This document shows, in pieces, positions 1-4,035 of a DNA stretch of 5,158 bases. This DNA comes from Actinobacteria bacterium UBA4719 (GTDB lineage: Bacteria; Actinomycetota; Actinomycetes; Actinomycetales; Dermatophilaceae). The notes below the pieces were generated by a model. The model did not search any database and was not told where the DNA came from. It saw nothing but the letters and a program-made list of their open reading frames with translations. Location of the stretch: positions 6,281-11,438 of the forward strand of contig DHJN01000209.1 of the NCBI GenBank assembly GCA_002404345.1, written 5' to 3'. The stretch's first letter is position 1; each line of letters starts with the position of its first letter. Position numbers and translations under genes: made by a program.

Positions 1-66
1 GATCTGCTGGCCGCGTTGCAGCGCAGCGTCGAGCGGGCCAAGGCCGCGCGCGGCGAGGCCAGCTAG
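1..66 (+). CDS. 3' end of an upstream gene, possibly the DNA-end-binding protein Ku
   Basis: An open frame enters from the left edge and stops at TAG 64-66, giving the last 21 residues, DLLAALQRSVERAKAARGEAS. The pattern (DL, then AAL, then a basic SVERAKAARG helix) resembles the C-terminal linker of bacterial Ku, which commonly reads like DLMAAL..SVE.AK. Ku binds double-strand DNA ends and recruits LigD for non-homologous end joining. The stop lies three bases before the ATG of the DNA glycosylase, so the two genes are probably co-transcribed, and a repair partner would fit. The identification rests on a very short, low-complexity tail, so another protein with a basic C-terminal helix is possible. 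That a gene ends here is well supported; its identity is not. Confidence 0.5.
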   Translation, partial: DLLAALQRSVERAKAARGEAS

Positions 67-69
67 CCG

Positions 70-897
70 ATGCCGGAAGGTCACACGACCCACGCGCTGG
101 CGGGACGGCTCGACCTTGCGTTCGCCGGGTCGCCGGTTGGTGCCTCCAGCCCGCAGGGGAAGTTCGCCGCTGGCGCCGCTCTGCTCGACGGGCTGACGTT
201 GGTGGGCGCCTCGGCATGGGGCAAGCACCTGTTCGTCGAGTTCGAGCGCGAGCGCTGGCTGAACGTCCACCTCGGGCTGATCGGCAAGTTCTCCGTGATG
301 CGTATGCCGGACGGTCAGGTCCCGGTCGAGGGGCAGGTCCGACTCCGGCTGCGGAACGACAATTGGGTTTGGGACCTGCGGGGGCCAACAGTGTGTGCGG
401 TGGTCACCCCGGAGAAGGTCCAGCAGATCCAGGCTCTGCTCGGCCCCGACCCGCTGAGACAAGACGCCGACCCGGACCTGGCGTTACGCCGGATCTCGCG
501 TAGTACCAGGCCGATTGCCGAGCTGTTGATGGACCAGAGCGTGCTGGCCGGGGTCGGCAACGTCTACCGGTGCGAGGTTCTGTTCCGGCATCGCATCGAC
601 CCGTTCCGGCTCGGTCGGGAGATCCGGCCGACCACGTGGTGGGCCATCTGGGACGACCTGGTTGCCCTGATGCCGCTCGGTGTCGCGTTCGGGCAGATCC
701 TCACCATGGACGACCAGGTGGCCGACGCCGTGGCCGAGGTCGCGAATGGTTCGGCGGCCGCGCATACGTTCGAGCGACGCTTCTACCTCTACAAGCGGAC
801 CGGCGAACCCTGCCACATGTGCGGCTCGAAGATCCGTACCCAGCTCATCGCGGGCCGGAACCTGTTCTGGTGTGGTCGCTGCCAGCGCCGCCGCTGA
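70..897 (+). CDS. nei: Fpg/Nei-family DNA glycosylase / AP lyase (endonuclease VIII-like)
   Basis: Complete 275-residue bifunctional base-excision-repair enzyme, expected to remove oxidised bases and cut the strand by beta/delta elimination. The start is fixed by chemistry: the protein begins MPEG, and Pro2 and Glu3 are the catalytic nucleophile and acid of the family once Met is removed. Lys52 in WGKHLF is the conserved N-domain lysine. The helix-two-turn-helix core is at about 145-225, with the signature LLMDQSVLAGVGNVYRCEVL at 152-171 (Asn164). The C-terminal zinc finger has Cys248, Cys251, Cys268 and Cys271, with the essential Arg263 in AGRNLFWC. All key residues are present. The MPEGHT start, SSPQGKFA and ASAWGKHLF resemble, from memory, the mycobacterial Rv2464c-type Nei rather than MutM, so the substrate is probably oxidised pyrimidines. 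That preference is inferred. The gene follows the upstream stop by three bases, suggesting translational coupling. Its last 53 bases overlap a minus-strand gene. Confidence 0.93.
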   Translation: MPEGHTTHALAGRLDLAFAGSPVGASSPQGKFAAGAALLDGLTLVGASAWGKHLFVEFERERWLNVHLGLIGKFSVMRMPDGQVPVEGQVRLRLRNDNWVWDLRGPTVCAVVTPEKVQQIQALLGPDPLRQDADPDLALRRISRSTRPIAELLMDQSVLAGVGNVYRCEVLFRHRIDPFRLGREIRPTTWWAIWDDLVALMPLGVAFGQILTMDDQVADAVAEVANGSAAAHTFERRFYLYKRTGEPCHMCGSKIRTQLIAGRNLFWCGRCQRRR

Positions 898-1315
898 TGG
901 GCGCGGTGCGCAGGCCGGTGGCAGAGACAGCCCTGGCGCACATGTCCTCGTCCTGCTCGCCGGTGCCTCCGCTGGCCCCGAGTGCGCCGAGGAGCGCGTC
1001 GCCCTGGTAGATCGGCACCGCGCCGGTCTGCGGGGTGAAGCGGCCCTGGGTCATCGCGATGATGGCGGTCGCGAAGTTCGGCATCGGGGTCATCTTCTCC
1101 TTCTGGGCGGAGCTGGGCACGCCGTATGCCGCGGAGGTCCACGCCTTGCCGAGCGCGACGTCGGCGCTCACCCACGGAGCCCCGTCCATGCGTGCGAACG
1201 CGAGCAGGTGCCCGCCCGCGTCCATGACCGCGAACGACATGGGCGGCACGCCCTGCTCGATCGCCGTGTCCCGCGCGGCGGTGCACAGGCTCATGGCCTC
1301 GTTCAGAGTCAGCAT
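845..1315 (-). CDS. GlcG/HbpS-family (DUF336) heme-binding-like protein
   Basis: Complete 156-residue protein read right to left. It has the family pattern: an N-terminal helix LNEAMSLCTAARDTAIEQG (3-21), the strand FAVMDAGGHLLAFARMDGA (28-46), DVALGKAWTSAAYG (52-65), and the glycine-rich end VPIYQGDALLGALGASGGTGEQDEDMCARA (100-129). HbpS of Streptomyces binds or degrades heme and senses oxidative stress; E. coli GlcG, of unclear role, is encoded in the glycolate operon. The aceB-glcD genes nearby favour the GlcG-type context, but heme binding cannot be judged from sequence. No signal peptide is visible. The start at 1315 is chosen because AGAAGGA (minus strand, 1329-1323) lies seven bases upstream and the family homology begins there; the open frame runs further upstream, but only through antisense of the iclR gene. 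The last ~20 residues (TAPISGGAG...GPR) exceed the usual family end and are partly encoded antisense to the glycosylase zinc finger. Confidence 0.88.
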   Translation of the reverse strand: MLTLNEAMSLCTAARDTAIEQGVPPMSFAVMDAGGHLLAFARMDGAPWVSADVALGKAWTSAAYGVPSSAQKEKMTPMPNFATAIIAMTQGRFTPQTGAVPIYQGDALLGALGASGGTGEQDEDMCARAVSATGLRTAPISGGAGSDHTRTGSGPR

Positions 1316-1329
1316 GCGGTCATCCTTCT

Positions 1330-1342
1330 GTATCGTGGATAC
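1330..1342. promoter_or_regulatory. Inverted repeat GTATC-N3-GATAC, candidate operator
   Basis: Perfect 5-bp arms with a GTG spacer lie just upstream of the Shine-Dalgarno of the minus-strand glcG-like gene. Its place in a divergent regulator/target region suggests an operator for the adjacent IclR protein. It differs in arm sequence and spacing from the ATTCC-N7-GGAAT palindrome before malate synthase, so one protein binding both is not shown. Confidence 0.35.
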
Positions 1343-1392
1343 TTCCTTCTGCAAGTTGGAATGGATCGTAACCTCGTCTGTCGCCAGCAACC

Positions 1393-1399
1393 GAAGGGG
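1393..1399 (+). promoter_or_regulatory. Ribosome binding site deciding the iclR start
   Basis: GAAGGGG lies seven bases before ATG 1407. It selects the first of five in-frame ATGs, because the ATGs at 1422, 1437, 1452 and 1467 are preceded only by a weak GCAGAG or ACAGAG. It also argues against extending the protein back toward position 1035, where the frame is only antisense of the glcG-like gene. Confidence 0.7.
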
Positions 1400-1406
1400 C
1401 CCGCCG

Positions 1407-1481
1407 ATGTCCCACACAGAGATGTCCGACACAGAGATGTCCACAGCAGAGATGTCCACAGCAGAGATGTCCGAAGCAGAG
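1407..1481 (+). repeat. Five in-frame 15-bp tandem repeats at the 5' end of iclR
   Basis: Five consecutive 15-bp units begin at 1407, 1422, 1437, 1452 and 1467. Each starts ATGTCC and ends AGAG. They encode MSHTE, MSDTE, MSTAE, MSTAE and MSEAE; units three and four are identical at the DNA level (ATGTCCACAGCAGAG). Copy-number change would keep frame and simply lengthen or shorten an acidic, probably unstructured N-terminal tail ahead of the DNA-binding domain. Every unit carries an in-frame ATG. Confidence 0.95.
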
Positions 1482-2273
1482 GCTGGCGAGAAGGCCCCCC
1501 GGCGCGCCGGGGGCGTGCAGTCGCTGGAACGGGCCTTCAGCATCCTCGAGACGATGGCGGACGCTGGAGGGACGCTGGGACTCTCCCAGCTCGCGACCCG
1601 GGCCCACTTGCCGCTACCCACCACCCACCGCTTCGTGCGCACGTTGGTCGACCTCGGCTACCTTCGTCAGGAGGCCTCCCGCCAGTACGCCCTCGGCCCC
1701 AAGCTGATCAGGCTGGGCGAGTCCTCGGCACACATGCTCGGCACCTGGGCCCGGCCCTACCTGTCAGATCTGGTCGACAGCCTCGGTGAGTCGGCGAACC
1801 TCGCCACGCTCGACGGTGACCAGATCGTGTACGTCGGGCAGGTCCAGTCCCGGCACACCATGCGCATGTTCACCGAGGTCGGACGACGGGTCTCGCCGCA
1901 CTGCACCGCCGTGGGCAAGGCGCTCCTGGCCCTGATGGACCCGTTGGACGTCCAGGCGCTGCTGAGTCGCACCGGCATGCACCCCTATACCGAGCACACC
2001 ATCACCGACCCTGCAGTGTTGGCCGCCCAGCTGGAGCAGGTGCTCGAGCATGGATTTGCCGTGGACGATGGAGAACAGGAGCTGGGAGTGCGTTGTGTCG
2101 CCGTCGCGGTGCCCCGGGCCCCCTCACGCATTGCCCTTTCCGTCTCGGGGCCGGCCACGCGGATGACCGACGACTTGGTATCCCGGGCCGTCCCGGCGCT
2201 GACCGACGCCGCCCGGCGGCTCTCGGACGACCTTGCGTCCGGCCGGCCCCAGTCCAGGACAGGCTTGTCCTGA
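1407..2273 (+). CDS. IclR-family transcriptional regulator, likely of glycolate/glyoxylate genes
   Basis: Complete 288-residue DNA-binding regulator. After a repetitive N-terminus (1-25) and a basic linker comes the winged helix-turn-helix at about 36-98: VQSLERAFSILETM, then LSQLATRAHLPLPTTHRFVRTLVDLGYL, then the wing YALGPKLIRLG. The IclR effector-binding domain follows at about 113-275, with YVGQVQS (142-148), SPHCTAVGKALLA (163-175), HGFAVDDGEQELGVRCVAVAV (215-235) and ALSVSGP (243-249). These are the usual family landmarks, and length is normal apart from the extra N-terminus. IclR proteins act as dimers or tetramers and respond to small acids. With malate synthase and a glycolate oxidase subunit downstream and a GlcG-like gene divergent, glyoxylate or glycolate is a reasonable effector, by analogy with E. 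coli IclR and AllR; this is inference. The start follows GAAGGGG at 1393-1399. The stop codon overlaps a hairpin and the 20-bp repeat array. Confidence 0.92.
   Translation: MSHTEMSDTEMSTAEMSTAEMSEAEAGEKAPRRAGGVQSLERAFSILETMADAGGTLGLSQLATRAHLPLPTTHRFVRTLVDLGYLRQEASRQYALGPKLIRLGESSAHMLGTWARPYLSDLVDSLGESANLATLDGDQIVYVGQVQSRHTMRMFTEVGRRVSPHCTAVGKALLALMDPLDVQALLSRTGMHPYTEHTITDPAVLAAQLEQVLEHGFAVDDGEQELGVRCVAVAVPRAPSRIALSVSGPATRMTDDLVSRAVPALTDAARRLSDDLASGRPQSRTGLS
2255..2272 (+). terminator. Stem-loop at the iclR stop codon, candidate terminator or attenuator
   Basis: CAGGACA-GGCT-TGTCCTG forms a perfect 7-bp stem with a 4-base loop ending within the stop codon (2271-2273). There is no U-tract after it; actinobacterial terminators often lack one, but weak termination or a role in RNA stability is equally possible. 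Its left arm and loop (GACAGGCTT, 2258-2266) could instead pair with AAGCCTGTC at 2351-2359, beyond the repeat array. Confidence 0.45.
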
Positions 2274-2349
2274 ACATTGACCTCGGGTCCTGAACATTGA
2301 CCTCGGGTCCTGAACATTGACCTCGGGTCCTGAACATTGACCTCGGGTC
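2267..2349. repeat. Tandem array of a 20-bp unit, four exact copies plus three bases
   Basis: The unit GTCCTGAACATTGACCTCGG repeats with exact 20-bp period at 2267, 2287, 2307 and 2327, followed by GTC (2347-2349). All four copies are identical. Each contains TTGACC (2277, 2297, 2317, 2337), resembling a -35 hexamer, and a small inverted repeat GACC-TCG-GGTC running into the next unit. The first unit overlaps the end of iclR by seven bases. The period is close to two helical turns, so a bound protein would be displayed on nearly the same DNA face each time. It could be an operator array or a minisatellite generated by slippage. As the period is not a multiple of three, it is not coding. Confidence 0.95.
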
Positions 2350-2351
2350 AA
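2337..2351. promoter_or_regulatory. Palindrome TTGACC-TCG-GGTCAA over the -35 box
   Basis: The last array copy continues as GGTCAA, where the other copies read GGTCCT, so only here do the arms extend to a perfect 6-bp inverted repeat. It exactly covers the proposed -35 hexamer. A protein bound here would block or contact RNA polymerase. The binder is unknown. Confidence 0.45.
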
Positions 2352-2365
2352 AGCCTGTCTACTCT
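2337..2365 (+). promoter_or_regulatory. Candidate promoter of aceB-glcD
   Basis: A -35-like TTGACC (2337-2342, five of six matches to TTGACA), a 17-bp spacer and a -10-like TACTCT (2360-2365, TAnnnT type) predict a transcript start near 2372 and a leader of about 80 bases. Only the fourth repeat copy has a suitable -10 at this distance; the other three TTGACC copies do not. A second -10-like TAGATA lies at 2374-2379, without a good -35. Confidence 0.5.
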
Positions 2366-2384
2366 TCTGAGGATAGATAAATGG

Positions 2385-2401
2385 ATTCCGCATTGTGGAA
2401 T
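2385..2401. promoter_or_regulatory. IclR-type operator candidate before aceB
   Basis: ATTCCGCATTGTGGAAT is a 17-bp imperfect palindrome (ATTCC.CA-T-TG.GGAAT), matching at seven of eight pairs around the centre. TTCC/GGAA-armed palindromes of about 15 bp are typical of IclR-family sites, for example the TGGAAAT..ATTTCCA type of E. coli IclR. It lies just downstream of the predicted transcript start and 53 bp before aceB, a position suited to repression. The neighbouring IclR protein is the obvious candidate binder. Confidence 0.55.
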
Positions 2402-2442
2402 CTAAACATCGAGAAACCAAAACACCAAAGAGCTCATGAAGC

Positions 2443-2448
2443 GAGGAG
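2443..2448 (+). promoter_or_regulatory. Ribosome binding site deciding the aceB start
   Basis: GAGGAG stands five bases before ATG 2454. The in-frame ATG at 2436 lies upstream of this site and has no comparable purine run at proper distance, so 2454 is preferred. Confidence 0.75.
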
Positions 2449-2453
2449 CATCG

Positions 2454-4031
2454 ATGACGACCCCCGAAGGCGTGCAGATCACCGGCGACACCGGCGAGCG
2501 CTACGACGAGGTGCTCACCGCGCCGGCTCTGGCCTTTCTCGCCGACCTGCATCGGAGCTTCGATGCTCGTCGGCTCGAGCTGCTCCAGGCCCGTGGGGAC
2601 AGATACGACAAGCTGGCAACCGGAGGCACGCTGGGGTTCCTGCCCGAGACCCAGGAGATTCGCGACGGTGACTGGAAGGTGGCACCACCGGCGCCCGGCT
2701 TGGTCGACCGTCGCGTCGAGATCACTGGCCCAACTGACCGCAAGATGACCATCAACGCCCTCAACTCCGGCGCCAAGGTCTGGTTGGCCGACATGGAGGA
2801 CGCGTCGACTCCCGCGTGGGCCAACGTCGTCGAAGGTCAGCTCAACCTGCGCGACGCCCTCGACCGCACCATCGACTTCACCTCGCCCGAGGGCAAGTCC
2901 TACGCGCTCGGGCAGAACCTCGCCACGATCGTCGTCCGGCCACGCGGCTGGCACCTGCCCGAGAAGCACATCGTCGTGGACGGAACCCCGATGTCGGGAA
3001 GCCTCGTCGACTTCGGTCTCTACTTCTTCCACTGCGCCCAGCGCCAGATCGACTCGGGCAACGGCCCGTACTTCTATCTGCCCAAGATGGAGAGCCACCT
3101 CGAGGCGCGGCTCTGGAACGACGTGTTCATCCGCGCCCAGGAAGCCCTCGGCATCCCTGCGGGCACCATCCGCGCCACGGTCCTGATCGAGACCTACCCG
3201 GCCGCGTTCGAGATGGAAGAGATCCTCTACGAGCTGCGCGAGCACTCCTCTGGGCTCAACGCCGGTCGTTGGGACTACATCTTCAGCGTCATCAAGAAGT
3301 TCCGGACCCGCGGACGCGACTTCATGCTGCCGGACCGCGCCCAGGTCACGATGACGGTGCCCTTCATGCGCAGCTACTCCGAGCTGCTCGTGCGGTCCTG
3401 CCACAAGCGCGGCGCCCACGCCATCGGTGGCATGGCGGCCTTCATCCCCAGCAAGGACCCCGAGGTCAACGAGGCAGCCTTCGCCAAGGTCGAGGAGGAC
3501 AAGACCCGCGAGGCAGGCGCCGGTTTCGACGGATCCTGGGTCGCCCACCCCGGCATGGTCGAAGTGTGCAAGGCGGCGTTCACCGCAGTGCTGGGAGAGC
3601 GTCCCCACCAGCTCGACAAGCTTCGCGAGGACGTCCACGTCACGGCCGAACAGCTGCTGGACGTCGCAGCCACGCCCGGCGACGTCACCGAGGTCGGGCT
3701 TCGCAACAACATCAGCGTCGGCATCCAGTACCTCGCGTCCTGGCTGCATGGACTAGGCGCGGTGGCCATCTTCAACCTCATGGAGGACGCGGCCACCGCG
3801 GAGATCTCACGTTCGCAGGTGTGGCAGTGGCTGCACAACGACATCGTGCTCGCCGACACCGCCGAGGTGGTGAGCCGCGAGCTGGTCGAGCGCATCGTCG
3901 ACGAGGAGATCGCCAAGCTACCCGGGGAGCCCGGTGACTACGCGGAGGCGCGGGCCACGTTCGTCGACGTCGCCATTGCCGACGACTTCGCCGAGTTCCT
4001 CACGCTCCCGGCATACGAGCGGATGCCCTGA
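2454..4031 (+). CDS. aceB: Malate synthase A
   Basis: Complete 525-residue enzyme that condenses glyoxylate with acetyl-CoA to malate and CoA in the cytoplasm, the second step of the glyoxylate shunt and the sink for glyoxylate from glycolate. Length and lack of the large inserted domain mark it as type A (aceB) rather than type G (glcB). Visible landmarks: [20 protein letters not shown] (86-105), [10 protein letters not shown] (111-120), [10 protein letters not shown] (161-170), VLIETYPA (243-250), the family signature [16 protein letters not shown] (263-278), and [19 protein letters not shown] (441-459). By family analogy Arg164 and the acidic residues Glu246 and Asp274 serve glyoxylate and Mg2+ binding, and Asp445 is the probable catalytic base; all are present. 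Residues 1-20 are variable. Start 2454 is set by GAGGAG at 2443-2448. glcD begins four bases after its stop, indicating an operon. Expression is probably controlled by the upstream IclR protein. Confidence 0.97.
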   Translation: MTTPEGVQITGDTGERYDEVLTAPALAFLADLHRSFDARRLELLQARGDRYDKLATGGTLGFLPETQEIRDGDWKVAPPAPGLVDRRVEITGPTDRKMTINALNSGAKVWLADMEDASTPAWANVVEGQLNLRDALDRTIDFTSPEGKSYALGQNLATIVVRPRGWHLPEKHIVVDGTPMSGSLVDFGLYFFHCAQRQIDSGNGPYFYLPKMESHLEARLWNDVFIRAQEALGIPAGTIRATVLIETYPAAFEMEEILYELREHSSGLNAGRWDYIFSVIKKFRTRGRDFMLPDRAQVTMTVPFMRSYSELLVRSCHKRGAHAIGGMAAFIPSKDPEVNEAAFAKVEEDKTREAGAGFDGSWVAHPGMVEVCKAAFTAVLGERPHQLDKLREDVHVTAEQLLDVAATPGDVTEVGLRNNISVGIQYLASWLHGLGAVAIFNLMEDAATAEISRSQVWQWLHNDIVLADTAEVVSRELVERIVDEEIAKLPGEPGDYAEARATFVDVAIADDFAEFLTLPAYERMP

Positions 4032-4035
4032 CGGC

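Larger units (their letters stand above)
1316..1406. promoter_or_regulatory. Divergent control region between the glcG-like gene and iclR
   Basis: This 91-bp region separates two divergent starts and must hold at least the minus-strand promoter. It contains a 13-bp inverted repeat GTATC-GTG-GATAC at 1330-1342, flanked by two copies of TCCTTCTG (1323-1330 and 1344-1351) exactly 21 bp apart. The first copy, read on the minus strand, includes the Shine-Dalgarno of the glcG-like gene. Actinobacterial-style -10 candidates (TAnnnT) are TACGAT on the minus strand (1370-1365) and TAACCT on the plus strand (1369-1374); neither has a convincing -35 box. The inverted repeat sits in the leader of the glcG-like gene, where a bound regulator could repress. 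IclR proteins often control their own divergent region, so self-regulation is plausible but inferred. Confidence 0.5.
2258..2359. repeat. 9-bp inverted repeat flanking the 20-bp array
   Basis: GACAGGCTT at 2258-2266 and its exact reverse complement AAGCCTGTC at 2351-2359 bracket the tandem array almost to the base. In RNA the two arms could pair and loop out the array, competing with the local hairpin at 2255-2272. A 9-bp match in this span may also be chance. Confidence 0.6.

Noticed and set aside
1035..1406. 124-codon upstream extension of the IclR frame
   Set aside because: The extension is antisense to the glcG-like gene and its divergent control region. Family homology begins about 35 residues after ATG 1407, which has a good ribosome binding site.
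1316..1642. Upstream extension of the minus-strand glcG-like frame
   Set aside because: Antisense to the regulator's DNA-binding domain and repeats (DISAVDISAVDIS). ATG 1315 has a strong Shine-Dalgarno and matches the family start.
680..1789. Plus-strand 369-codon open frame spanning nei, the glcG-like gene and iclR
   Set aside because: It crosses three well-supported genes in the wrong frame or strand; the composition is typical of a high-GC shadow, and the RDVHSRDV stretch is merely the 15-bp repeat read in another frame.
2267..2349. CRISPR array or replication iterons
   Set aside because: The 20-bp units are directly contiguous without spacers, there are no cas genes, and no replication initiator gene is nearby.
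2381..2671. 96-codon plus-strand frame starting before aceB, with GAGGA seven bases upstream (possible leader peptide)
   Set aside because: The predicted transcript start near 2372 would remove the ribosome site, the frame overlaps aceB by over 200 bases, and the peptide has shadow-like composition. A leader role cannot be excluded, but nothing supports it.
2124..3749. Long minus-strand open frame of 541 codons opposite iclR's end and aceB
   Set aside because: It is antisense to the clearly conserved malate synthase, runs through the 20-bp array in rotating frames, and has no recognisable domain. It is a by-product of high G+C codon bias.
2816..3937. Plus-strand 373-codon open frame inside aceB
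   Set aside because: Out-of-frame shadow of malate synthase, extremely rich in Arg, Pro and His, with no domain.
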